Source of the DNA: Williamsia sp. 1135
Lineage (GTDB): Bacteria > Actinomycetota > Actinomycetes > Mycobacteriales > Mycobacteriaceae
DNA length: 43,384 nt
Direction: 5' to 3'
Assembly: GCF_002095395.1 (NCBI RefSeq)
Contig: NZ_MJEI01000064.1
Location: 1 to 43,384, forward strand
Below, in pieces: positions 33,493-41,061 of the stretch. Position numbers and translations under genes: made by a program. The notes below the pieces were generated by a model. The model saw nothing but the letters and a program-made list of their open reading frames with translations, made no database searches and had not been told where the DNA came from. Every line of letters starts with the position of its first letter. Position 1 is the first letter of the stretch.

Positions 33493-34794
33493 TCAGCCCA
33501 GGTGCTGCAACAACGCCCGGGCTGCCGCGACCACCGTCAGGCGATCATGGGTGATCGCATACGTGAACTCGCGGTCCGGCCCGTTCTCGGGTCCCGGATC
33601 GAAAGCGATCAAAGCGGCGAAGAAGTGTCTGCCCAAGACGATCACCGTCCACTCGCGGGTGAGTGGATGGTCATTCGGTATCGCTGTGCCCCGCACGCCG
33701 GGCGCGGGTTCGGTCGGCATGTCCACGGCAACCACGGCGACAAGGGAGTTCGACGCGGCCAGCTCGCCGTATCGTCGCTGATCGGCGCCGGTGAAGTGAA
33801 CTGCCTGTTGAAAACTCGCCAAAATCGTCAGGGGCTCCCCTGACGCGAGTGCCTGCTCCTCGAAATAACGCGAATAGCGCACAAGAACGGGACGGGTCGC
33901 CGTACGGGGTGGGTCGGCGTCGAGCAGATCTGATGGTTTCGCCGGAATGTGCAATGGGTTCCCGCTGAGATGCACCCTGCGGCCGGCAGGCACCGGTGGC
34001 CAACGCGTCGGTGGTAGTTCGGCGGGCATGCCGAGTAGCCATCCCTGCCCGAGCGTCGCGCCGAGATCGACGGCGCGCTGCAGGTGGGCCTCGGTCTCGA
34101 TACCTTCGGCAAGGATTACCGCGCCGGTGGCCTCGGCGTAGGCAGACACGGCCATGATGATGTGTAACTGCTCGTGACTGGGTGAACCGGCGATGAGGGT
34201 CCCATCCAGTTTGACCACGTCCGGGGCGATGAGAGACAACAGCGTCAGGGAATCGGCATTACGCCCCACATCGTCGAGAGCAATGCCCAGCCCACGCCGT
34301 CGGGCATCGGCGACCACGTTCAGCAATTGCGCCGGGTCGGAGAGAAGTGCCCGCTCAGTCAACTCCAGTACCACCCGTAGACCGCTCGTCGAGGTGTCGA
34401 AAATGTTCCCCGACTCCGGCGGCCGCTCGATGAGCGCGTCGGGTTCGACGTTGACGAAGATCGTCATCCCGTCGTCGAGGTAGCCCAGAGCGGTCACGGT
34501 GTCGAGCGCGGCATTCCGGCATGCCCGATCGACCTCGGAGACGCGACCGAGTTCCCGGGACCGTTCGATGACGAGGGACGGATCGACCCCCGGAGCGTGC
34601 GGCCACCGGGCCAGTGCCTCGGCTCCGACCACCGAATCGGTCCGCAGATCGACGATGGGCTGGTACACCGGGCGAACCTGCAGTACCGAGGCCGTTGACC
34701 GCAGAACGCGTTCGACCAGGATCTCTTGCGTGAGATCCTGGCGCGGCGAGCCAGAGCGCTGCACGGGGTCGTCCCCACGATTTCCCACGAACAC
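33493..34794 (-). CDS. EAL-DICT protein, c-di-GMP phosphodiesterase-like
   Basis: 433 residues. The first part (about 35-275) is an EAL domain: VGAEALARW, then NVEPDALIER, LELTERALLSD, IALDDVGRNADSLTLL, VVKLDGTLIAG, AEGIETEAHLQRA and LGQGWLLGMP. The acidic metal ligands and the KxD lysine appear to be present, so it could hydrolyse cyclic di-GMP. The loop DDVGRN differs from the usual DDFGTGYSS. The C-terminal part (about 310-430) matches the DICT sensory domain (VRYSRYFEEQALASGEPLTI, AVVAVDMPTEP, FFAALIAFDPG). There is no GGDEF domain. GTG 34794 is the start as far as seen. It is divergent from the 134-residue protein. Confidence 0.85.
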   Translation of the reverse strand: MFVGNRGDDPVQRSGSPRQDLTQEILVERVLRSTASVLQVRPVYQPIVDLRTDSVVGAEALARWPHAPGVDPSLVIERSRELGRVSEVDRACRNAALDTVTALGYLDDGMTIFVNVEPDALIERPPESGNIFDTSTSGLRVVLELTERALLSDPAQLLNVVADARRRGLGIALDDVGRNADSLTLLSLIAPDVVKLDGTLIAGSPSHEQLHIIMAVSAYAEATGAVILAEGIETEAHLQRAVDLGATLGQGWLLGMPAELPPTRWPPVPAGRRVHLSGNPLHIPAKPSDLLDADPPRTATRPVLVRYSRYFEEQALASGEPLTILASFQQAVHFTGADQRRYGELAASNSLVAVVAVDMPTEPAPGVRGTAIPNDHPLTREWTVIVLGRHFFAALIAFDPGPENGPDREFTYAITHDRLTVVAAARALLQHLG

Positions 34795-34963
34795 CGGCTT
34801 TCCGGTAAGTCGCTCTCGAACGAAATGATTGACAAATCATCGACGCGCTGGTCCACAGGATAGTCCGCGCACGCCGCGAGGGAGCGTAAACGGTGCGCTG
34901 GCCGCGGCTGCCACCGGGGCGAGAGGTGCACACTGGAGAGCAACCCATCGACAGGAGACACCC

Positions 34964-35368
34964 ATGAGCAACAACGGACCGTTCGGATTCGACCCCGACG
35001 ATCTCGACCGTATCGCCCGCGAGGCCAGTGAGGGCTTTCGCGACATGCTGGGTCAGGTGGCCAAGGGAATGGGCCAATCGGGAGGTGGGGGCAACCCGCT
35101 CGCGGCGATGTTCGGTGAGACGATGTTCCGGGGCGCGACCCAGCAGACCAGGCAACCGGCGCCGACGCGTGAGACGGCAGGGGAGACCGGTGACGGCGTG
35201 TGGGCCATCTACACCGTCGACGATGATGGGACTGCCCGCATCGACCAGGTCTTTTCCACCGAACTCGACGCCCTGCGCGCGCACAAGGACAACGTCGACG
35301 TGCGCCGCCGAGTTCGTTTCTTGCCTTACGGTGTCTCGGTCGGAGTGCTCGACGACGGCGAGTCGTGA
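34964..35368 (+). CDS. Conserved-looking protein of unknown function
   Basis: 134 residues. An acidic N-terminal helix region (PDDLDRIAREASEGFRDML) and a glycine-rich linker (GMGQSGGGGNP) precede a compact C-terminal domain (GVWAIYTVDDDGTARIDQVF, RRRVRFLPYGVSVG) that looks like a small beta-rich fold. No family is recognised. The start is ATG 34964 with ACAGGAGA upstream. It is divergent from the EAL-DICT gene and convergent with the 66-residue membrane protein. Confidence 0.75.
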   Translation: MSNNGPFGFDPDDLDRIAREASEGFRDMLGQVAKGMGQSGGGGNPLAAMFGETMFRGATQQTRQPAPTRETAGETGDGVWAIYTVDDDGTARIDQVFSTELDALRAHKDNVDVRRRVRFLPYGVSVGVLDDGES

Positions 35369-35376
35369 GCTAGCCG

Positions 35377-35577
35377 TCAGCTCGACCCGGCGGCCTTCCT
35401 GTCTTTCCGGAACGCCGTCACGACGCCCACGGCGCCGACGATCAGCAGGACGATCCCGAGTGGTTGGCCGCGGAACCAGAAGAACTCTGTGTCCCGGAAG
35501 AACAGCAATAACACGATGCCGGCGATCATCGCGGCAACATCAGCGGCCAGGCTGATGGTCAGAGTGCGTGTGAACAT
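35377..35577 (-). CDS. Small two-TM membrane protein
   Basis: 66 residues with two hydrophobic helices (LTISLAADVAAMIAGIVLLL and LGIVLLIVGAVGVVTAF) joined by FRDTEFFWFRGQP and ending in KDRKAAGSS. No family is recognised. ATG 35577 (MFTRTLTISL) is used rather than the longer frame to 35616, because the extra residues are polar and no ribosome site supports them. It is convergent with the 134-residue gene, and lies apart from the response regulator operon, which ends 84 bases away. Confidence 0.6.
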   Translation of the reverse strand: MFTRTLTISLAADVAAMIAGIVLLLFFRDTEFFWFRGQPLGIVLLIVGAVGVVTAFRKDRKAAGSS

Positions 35578-35661
35578 GTCTTCAGCATGACGGGCATACC
35601 CTGCCGTGGCGTCCACCGAAGTGATGATTGGCGAGTCGTCGAAAGGGATGGGTCCGGGGCT

Positions 35662-36282
35662 TTAGATCCAGCCGTGTTTGCGCGCTTTGAGCGCCGCCTC
35701 GTACCGGTTGGACGCGCCCAGCTTCGCCATCGCCGAGGACAGGTAATTGCGGGCTGTTCCGGGGGACAGGTGCGCGCGTTTCGCGATCTCGTCCACCGAG
35801 GCACCGTCGATGGCGAACTCCAGGACGTCGGCCTCTCGGGCGGTGAGGATGGTGTCGCCCGCACTGATCGCCTCGGCGGCCAACTGTGGGTCGACGTGGC
35901 GGCCACCGCTGTGGACGGTGCGGATCACCTCGGCCAGGGTCGCCGCTGATGCCGTCTTCGGAAGGAAGCCGCGCACTCCGGCGGTCAGTGCTCTCTTCAG
36001 ATAGCCCGGTCGGCCGTGACTGGTGACGATCAGGATCCCTGCGCCCGGGGTGAGTGACAGGATCTCGATGGCGGTGTCGATGCCGTCCAGACCAGGCATC
36101 TGTAGGTCGATGACCGCGACCGCCACCGCCTCGTCGTCGGCGATGCGGGCGCGCCAAGCGGTGAGAAGGTCCTCGCCGGAGTCGACGTGAGTGACGACCT
36201 CGAGGTCGTCCTCGAGGTCGAGCAGCGCGGCCATCGCAGAGCGGATGAGGGTTTCGTCATCGGCCAGGAGTACTGGAATCAT
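35662..36282 (-). CDS. NarL/FixJ-type response regulator
   Basis: 206 residues. The receiver domain has VLLADDETLIRSAM with paired acidic residues, the phospho-acceptor Asp59 in VIDLQMPGLDG, and LPKTASAATL with the conserved lysine. The C-terminal LuxR-type helix-turn-helix is LTAREADVLEFAIDGASVDE and IAKRAHLSPGTARNYLSSAM. ATG 36282 lies 26 bases before the end of the kinase gene, so translation is coupled. The kinase and the ABC exporter in the same operon make it likely that the regulator controls its own exporter (inference). Confidence 0.92.
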   Translation of the reverse strand: MIPVLLADDETLIRSAMAALLDLEDDLEVVTHVDSGEDLLTAWRARIADDEAVAVAVIDLQMPGLDGIDTAIEILSLTPGAGILIVTSHGRPGYLKRALTAGVRGFLPKTASAATLAEVIRTVHSGGRHVDPQLAAEAISAGDTILTAREADVLEFAIDGASVDEIAKRAHLSPGTARNYLSSAMAKLGASNRYEAALKARKHGWI

Positions 36283-37441
36283 CTTTCTCCCATAGTATTT
36301 CGAGTTTGAAACCGTCGCCGGTGACAGCGGTGTCGAGACGTGCGCCGACCGCGGTGAGTCGCTCGGCGAGCCCGACGAGCCCCGAACGTTCATCGGTGGC
36401 CAACGATGCATCGGGGGCGCCGTTGTTGCGCAACGACATTCCGCCGTCGCCGAGGGTGAGTGTCGCGGACGTCGCGGCGGAGTGTTTGACGATATTCGTG
36501 GTGCCCTCACGAACCACCCACGCGGCGACCTCGTGGAACGCCGCAGGCACTCTTGCCGGGTCGCCCTCGACGACGAGGTCACAGCCGGCCGCCGCCAACA
36601 GCGAACGGGCGCCCGCGACCTCGGACCCGAGGTCTATGCCGCGATAGCCCCGCACGAGCTCCCGCATCTGGTCCATCGATTCCACGGCGAGCGCCTTGAC
36701 CTCGTCGATCTCCGCGGTCGCGCGCTCGGCTGCCCCCGCTCGGGAAAGCGTTGCCGCCAGTTCGCTTTTCACCGCGATCGCCGAGAAGCTGCGCCCCACC
36801 ACGTCGTGGAGGTCGCGGGCGAAACGCAGTCGTTCCTCGGCCACTTGCAGCCTGGCCTCGACGGTCTTGGTGCGTTCCAGCTCGTCGACCACCTTCAGTC
36901 CCCACAGCGTGAGCAGGGTGGTCAGGACGATGAAGCCTCCGGTGAAGAAGATGACCGCGGTCAGCTGCAGCCCCGCGGTCGCCGTCGATCCGAATCCGCA
37001 GCCGGTCGCGATGCTGATGGCCGCCAGCACCCACCATTTGCGGCGCACGAACGACACCACCGACAAGGTCGCCAGCAGAGTGATGTAGGTGCCGGTCGTC
37101 CGTGCCGCATCGACCGTGGCGTCGTCGGTTGCGCGATTCGCGACGATCGCACAGATCGTCCACGCGACGATTGGCACCCCGATGCCGATCGGTAATGCCC
37201 AGCGCTGCAGTGTTTTCGGTGTCCAGGAGGACAGTTCGGGCTGAGCCTGGATGGCCACGATGGCGGTGATGCCGGCCACGGCGATCGTTGCCGCCGACCA
37301 CCGAACGTCGATGGCGGCGATCGCCGCAACGACCGCCACCACGGCAATGGCCCCCTGGAGCGTGAGCAGCGTGTACAACCGGAACTTGTCCGGCGCAGAC
37401 AGCTCGCGCCACCAGGAGGCCACCGAGACCACTGGGTTCAC
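36257..37441 (-). CDS. DesK-type sensor histidine kinase
   Basis: 394 residues. The N-terminal half has about five or six hydrophobic segments, such as LQGAIAVVAVVAAIAAIDVR and TAVIFFTGGFIVLTTLLTLW. The HisKA_3 phospho-acceptor is in RFARDLHDVVGRSFSAIAVK. The ATP-binding domain has VREGTTNIVKHSAATSATLT and SGLVGLAERLTAVGARLDT. This is the layout of DesK-like kinases that sense membrane state or envelope drugs. GTG 37441 overlaps the permease stop by four bases (GTGA) and is used as start; sequence before is in another gene. The response regulator follows with a 26-base overlap. Confidence 0.92.
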   Translation of the reverse strand: MNPVVSVASWWRELSAPDKFRLYTLLTLQGAIAVVAVVAAIAAIDVRWSAATIAVAGITAIVAIQAQPELSSWTPKTLQRWALPIGIGVPIVAWTICAIVANRATDDATVDAARTTGTYITLLATLSVVSFVRRKWWVLAAISIATGCGFGSTATAGLQLTAVIFFTGGFIVLTTLLTLWGLKVVDELERTKTVEARLQVAEERLRFARDLHDVVGRSFSAIAVKSELAATLSRAGAAERATAEIDEVKALAVESMDQMRELVRGYRGIDLGSEVAGARSLLAAAGCDLVVEGDPARVPAAFHEVAAWVVREGTTNIVKHSAATSATLTLGDGGMSLRNNGAPDASLATDERSGLVGLAERLTAVGARLDTAVTGDGFKLEILWEKDDSSTPGR

Positions 37442-38262
37442 CTGCGGTCGTCCCACCGGAAGCTTGTCGCGATCACGGCGAACGTCAGCACGGTCCATAG
37501 ACCCAGTGTCGCAAGAGGCTGCCCCATCTCCGTGAAGGTACCCGCGAAGTCCGTCGCAGCGGTGCCCTCGTCGGCCGTGGCGAGCTTGCCTGAGGCGCCG
37601 AGGGAGATGAGATCGGACAAGGCGGCGAACGGCGTCCAGTCGACGATTCCTGCCATCCGGTCGGGCAACACGTCGCGAATGGAGGTGAGACCGACGAACG
37701 CGAGGATCATGACCGGCATCGACGTGATCTGCGCTGCCTCGGCGTTCTTGGTGACGGCGCTCGTCGCCAGGCCCAGTAGCGAGAAGACGATGATGCCTGC
37801 GACCAGCGCGATCACCAGGGCTGCCGCGTTGATCGGTGCCGGCGAACCCGCACCGTAGATCACGCCGGCGACAACGGCGCCGCCGATGACGGTGAGCAGC
37901 GCGCTGGGTACCGCCGGGGCAGCCTGGATCTGCCAGTCCGAGGCCTCACCTGTGCGCAGGCGTTTGAGCACCCCTTCACCGCGGCGGGTGGTGATCAGCG
38001 ACAGGACCGAGTAGTACTGCACGAACAGAAATGCCATCAGCGCGAACATCTCCAGCCCGGTGGTCGCGACCTCGGTGGTGGTCCCAGAGTTGTTGCGTGC
38101 CAGGAAGAACGTGATCAGCGGAAGCGCGACCGGGAACACCGTACCCATGATCACGAGCGTCTTGTTTCGACGGAACTGGCGGTACTCGGCCTTGGACAGG
38201 GCGGTCAGGGGACGTCGGCCGAAGCCGACACCGGCGGTGGTGGGTGGGCTCATGGTGGTCAT
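37438..38262 (-). CDS. ABC transporter permease, DrrB/ABC-2 type
   Basis: 274 residues with six hydrophobic segments. After an N-terminal RRPLTALSKAEYRQFRRNKT comes LVIMGTVFPVALPLITFFLA, then FALMAFLFVQYYSVLSLITT followed by RGEGVLKRLRTGE, a signature of ABC-2 type permeases. The rest (VIYGAGSPAPINAAALVIAL, IIVFSLLGLATSAVTKNAEA, ITSMPVMILAFVGLTSIRDV) fits. ATG 38262 overlaps the ATPase stop by four bases (ATGA). It pairs with the ATPase upstream and probably exports a lipophilic drug or lipid. Confidence 0.9.
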   Translation of the reverse strand: MTTMSPPTTAGVGFGRRPLTALSKAEYRQFRRNKTLVIMGTVFPVALPLITFFLARNNSGTTTEVATTGLEMFALMAFLFVQYYSVLSLITTRRGEGVLKRLRTGEASDWQIQAAPAVPSALLTVIGGAVVAGVIYGAGSPAPINAAALVIALVAGIIVFSLLGLATSAVTKNAEAAQITSMPVMILAFVGLTSIRDVLPDRMAGIVDWTPFAALSDLISLGASGKLATADEGTAATDFAGTFTEMGQPLATLGLWTVLTFAVIATSFRWDDRR

Positions 38263-39200
38263 CGTGATGCTCCGATCATGTCGGGGGTGGATGCCGATGT
38301 GTCGGCAGGGTCGTCGGCGATGTCGAGGAACACCGACTCGAGTGAGGCTGCGCGCGCTTCGAGACCGTTCAGCTGTAGTCGGTGCGCGCCGGCCCAGGCC
38401 AGCAGCTCGGACAGATGGGCCTGGAGGTCGTGGGTATAGATCGTCACTCGCGACTGCGCGTCGATGCCCGCGCCCTGAAGCGGTGGCAAGGGCAATCCCG
38501 GGTGATCGAACACGATGCGCGCCGGGTGCTGGTCGACGATCTCGCGCAGCGAACCGCGGCGGGCGATCTGCCCCTTGAGCATGATCGCGATGGTGTCGGC
38601 GAGGGCCTCGGCCTCGTCGAGGTAATGGGTGGTCAGGACCATCGTGACGCCGGCGGCTTTGAGGCCGGCGAGCAGACGCCACGTGGCGCGGCGACTCTCT
38701 GGGTCGAGCCCGGTGGTGGGTTCATCGAGGAAGAGCAGCCGCGGCTGCCCGAGCAGGGCGCAGGCCAAATCGACCCGTCGCCTCTCGCCGCCGGACAACG
38801 ATCCGACCCGGACGTCCGCCCGGTCTGTGAGATTGACCTGTTCGAGTACTGCTTCGGCGGTCGTGGGGTTGCTGCAGGTGCCGCGCCACATCTCGAGAGT
38901 CTCACTGATGGTCAGCTCGGCAGGCAGGCCGCCGGACTGCAGCATGATGCCGACCTGCGGGCGGACCAGCTTGCGGTCCTTACGAGGGTCGAGGCCGAAG
39001 ACGTCCACGTCACCCTCGGTGGGTGCTTCGAGACCTTCTAGAAGGTCGAACGTCGAGGTCTTGCCTGCGCCGTTGGTGCCGAGCAAGGCGAACACCTCGC
39101 CTTCCCCGACGTCGAGATCGATGCCCTTGACCGCTTCGAATGCGGAGTCGCCCTGGCCGTAGACCCGGCGGAGGCCGCGTGCGGTGATCACGTTGCTCAT
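38259..39200 (-). CDS. ABC transporter ATP-binding protein, DrrA type
   Basis: 313 residues. Walker A is LLGTNGAGKTSTFDLLEG, the Q-loop region QVGIMLQSGGLPAEL, the signature VGSLSGGERRRVDLACALLG, Walker B RLLFLDEPTTGLDP, and the H-loop VLTTHYLDEAEALAD. A C-terminal extension of about 90 residues is as in DrrA-like exporters. ATG 39200 overlaps the stop of the small membrane protein (ATGA), and the permease starts within its own stop. It is the second gene of a five-gene operon with a two-component system. Confidence 0.93.
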   Translation of the reverse strand: MSNVITARGLRRVYGQGDSAFEAVKGIDLDVGEGEVFALLGTNGAGKTSTFDLLEGLEAPTEGDVDVFGLDPRKDRKLVRPQVGIMLQSGGLPAELTISETLEMWRGTCSNPTTAEAVLEQVNLTDRADVRVGSLSGGERRRVDLACALLGQPRLLFLDEPTTGLDPESRRATWRLLAGLKAAGVTMVLTTHYLDEAEALADTIAIMLKGQIARRGSLREIVDQHPARIVFDHPGLPLPPLQGAGIDAQSRVTIYTHDLQAHLSELLAWAGAHRLQLNGLEARAASLESVFLDIADDPADTSASTPDMIGASR

Positions 39201-39436
39201 CGCGAACCCCACTTCCGGCTGCCGACGGCCCAGCGGATCGCAAAGTTCACGACGATCGCTGCTGCCGCGATCGCCATGAAGATGACGGGCGGCGTGACGA
39301 TGGCGAGGACGATGGCGAGTAGGACGAAGGTGCACGCGATGACGGCGAGTTCGCGGCCTCGAGTCGGGGCCGGACCGAAGCGCATCGAATCCGACAGGAG
39401 ATTGCCTAGTGGTGAGTCGTTCTGTGTTGTGGTCAT
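39197..39436 (-). CDS. Small two-TM membrane protein at the head of the ABC operon
   Basis: 79 residues. Two hydrophobic helices are joined almost directly (LAVIACTFVLLAIVLAIVTP and VIFMAIAAAAIVVNFAIRWA), with a polar N-terminus (MTTTQNDSPLGNLLSDSMRF) and the basic end VGSRKWGSR. No family is recognised. ATG 39436 is used. The stop overlaps the ATG of the ABC ATPase gene, so it is translated with the exporter and may be an accessory subunit. Confidence 0.7.
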   Translation of the reverse strand: MTTTQNDSPLGNLLSDSMRFGPAPTRGRELAVIACTFVLLAIVLAIVTPPVIFMAIAAAAIVVNFAIRWAVGSRKWGSR

Positions 39437-39575
39437 GGCAATAACCCTGGTCGAGTTCAGCCGCAGGCAGTAGTGCGCGCAATCATCGATAAGGCCTGGT
39501 TGTTGCACTACTGAGCCATGACAAAAGTCATCGCGCGTGAAGGTCGCTCCAGGCTTTACTCGAGTGTAAGTATCG

Positions 39576-39591
39576 TTCTCTATACTGAGAA
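39576..39591. promoter_or_regulatory. Inverted repeat in the ABC operon promoter region
   Basis: TTCTC (39576-39580) and GAGAA (39587-39591) flank TATACT. The dyad lies 140 bases before the small membrane protein gene, between a TetR gene and the ABC operon, both on the minus strand. It also contains a -10-like hexamer (TATACT/AGTATA). Response regulator or TetR binding are both possible. Confidence 0.4.
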
Positions 39592-39604
39592 AGTCGTTCT
39601 TTTT

Positions 39605-40258
39605 TCAGGAACTGGCGAAACCGGTCGCGCAGAATCGCCACACCTCTTCAGAACTGATCGGCTGTGCTGCTCTGGCTTCATCTTGGCCGCTTGACTGGGC
39701 GATGAACATGACCGCCTGCATGGTCATCGATGCGGTCCGTGTCGGATCGGCATCAGGACGCAGCTGGCCGGCCACCGCGGCGCTCTCCATGAACTCCGCG
39801 AAGAGCAGCAGCAGCGGCGCGTAAGCGATCTTGACCTCGGACGGATGGGTCAACAACAGCTGTGGCGCAATGTTGTTGAACATCGGTCGCTTGGCAGCGG
39901 GATCGGGACGGCAGAGCTCGAAAAGCAGCTGGACCGCAACTTTGAGACGGTCGATGGGTTCCGTCTGACCCGATGCTGCGGCCCGGATCTGGTCGGCGGA
40001 CCGGCTCAGGGCGTCTTCAAAGAGTGCAAGCAACAGCTCGTGCTTGCCGTCGAATTGCAGGTAGAAGCTACGCAACGACTGCTTCGACCGATCGACGACC
40101 TCTTGTACTGTGAACTCGGTCGTACCCTTCTCGGTGATTATGGCCTGGGCGGCGTCGAGGAACTTTTGAACGCGCTGCTCGGCCCGAAGCTTCGCGGTTT
40201 TGATGGACCGCTCGACGGCCCGCTGCTTCCATGCGGGCTCTTCGTTGGGAATGGTCAC
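39605..40258 (-). CDS. TetR-family regulator
   Basis: 217 residues. The helix-turn-helix is FTVQEVVDRSKQSLRSFYLQ in a longer N-terminal region (AWKQRAVERSIKTAKLRAEQ) that many mycobacterial homologues share. The C-terminal domain (FELCRPDPAAKRPMFNNIAP, PLLLLFAEFMESAAVAG) is a ligand pocket of unknown specificity. GTG 40258 (MTIPNEEPAWKQ) is used; a further seven residues at 40279 are possible. It is upstream of the ABC operon on the same strand, so it may influence that operon, but the 168-base gap makes co-transcription unlikely. Confidence 0.82.
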   Translation of the reverse strand: MTIPNEEPAWKQRAVERSIKTAKLRAEQRVQKFLDAAQAIITEKGTTEFTVQEVVDRSKQSLRSFYLQFDGKHELLLALFEDALSRSADQIRAAASGQTEPIDRLKVAVQLLFELCRPDPAAKRPMFNNIAPQLLLTHPSEVKIAYAPLLLLFAEFMESAAVAGQLRPDADPTRTASMTMQAVMFIAQSSGQDEARAAQPISSEEVWRFCATGFASS

Positions 40259-40282
40259 GACGCGACCGCATTGTGGCACGTA

Positions 40283-40298
40283 CCGGATGCCGATCCGG
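40283..40298. promoter_or_regulatory. 16-bp dyad upstream of the 217-residue TetR gene
   Basis: CCGGAT (40283-40288) and ATCCGG (40293-40298) are perfect arms around GCCG, 25 bases before the TetR start. A candidate autoregulatory operator; the rest of the gap 40259-40444 shows no gene. Confidence 0.35.
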
Positions 40299-40444
40299 GG
40301 CCCAGCTCCGATGTCGATCGGCGACCGGAATTGGGGAACATGGCTGGCACCCTACCGGAACTGAGGTTCGACAAACTCGGTTGGGGACGTCGCAGACAGT
40401 GCGAGTAGATCGACCACCCACGCATCGGGCTACGCAGCGGTGCC

Positions 40445-40987
40445 TCACATAAGCTCATCAGAGTTGGTGATGCGGTCGACGAGTAATTCGATGATGTTCC
40501 GTCGCTCGGTTTCGTCGGCAGGATGCGTCAGTAGACCTTCGACCACGAACGCAATGATGTGGCTCGCCGGCCCTGCATCGTCGGTTGGCAGATCGGCGCG
40601 GGTGAGGGCGTCGGCCATCGTGTGGAAAGTGTTGTGCCACTCGTCGATCACCGGTGAGCTGGCGCGTCGCGAGTGGACGGTGTCGACGAGGTTGCGCATC
40701 GCGGACAACTCTTCGACCGCGAACATGATCTTGTCCGCCAGGGGACGCTGTGCCATTGGTTCGTACCGCGCCATCGCCTCGGCAAGTAGTTCTTCCAGGA
40801 CAGCCACCAACACGTGGTCTTTGTCGGGGAAGTACCAGTAGACGGTGTTCGCGGTGACGCCGGCATCGGCCGCGATCCTACTCAGCGCGGTGTCGTCGTA
40901 GCCGTTGTCGACAAAGAGTCGGCGAGCGGCGGTGACGATCTCGTCCCGCTTTTCCGCCCGTGCTCGTGGACGACGATTGGCGGGCAT
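40445..40987 (-). CDS. TetR-family regulator divergent from the hydrolase
   Basis: 180 residues. The helix-turn-helix is TALSRIAADAGVTANTVYWY preceded by IVTAARRLFVDNGYDD. The C-terminal half is a small-molecule domain of no recognised subgroup. ATG 40987 is the natural start. It is divergent from the alpha/beta hydrolase gene, and two 17-bp dyads (CTTGA, seven bases, TCAAG) lie in the 74-base gap, so it probably represses both itself and the hydrolase. Confidence 0.85.
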   Translation of the reverse strand: MPANRRPRARAEKRDEIVTAARRLFVDNGYDDTALSRIAADAGVTANTVYWYFPDKDHVLVAVLEELLAEAMARYEPMAQRPLADKIMFAVEELSAMRNLVDTVHSRRASSPVIDEWHNTFHTMADALTRADLPTDDAGPASHIIAFVVEGLLTHPADETERRNIIELLVDRITNSDELM

Positions 40988-40999
40988 GCGAACACCTTA

Positions 41000-41016
41000 C
41001 TTGATCGCCGTTCAAG
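41000..41016. promoter_or_regulatory. TetR operator site 1 for the hydrolase pair
   Basis: CTTGATCGCCGTTCAAG, a 17-bp dyad with perfect CTTGA/TCAAG ends and a near-symmetric core. A second site with the same ends lies 30 bp away (41030-41046). Confidence 0.6.
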
Positions 41017-41029
41017 AAGACGGTACCGT

Positions 41030-41046
41030 CTTGAACACCAATCAAG
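41030..41046. promoter_or_regulatory. TetR operator site 2 for the hydrolase pair
   Basis: CTTGAACACCAATCAAG, a 17-bp dyad with the same CTTGA/TCAAG ends, 15 bases before the hydrolase GTG. Between the two sites lies GACGGTACCGTC (41019-41030), also palindromic, so the whole gap is symmetric at more than one scale. Confidence 0.6.
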
Positions 41047-41061
41047 AAAGTGGGGGGCATC

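Noticed and set aside
34829-34963. N-terminal extension of the 134-residue protein
   Set aside because: The extra residues are out of keeping with the rest, and ACAGGAGA stands right before ATG 34964.
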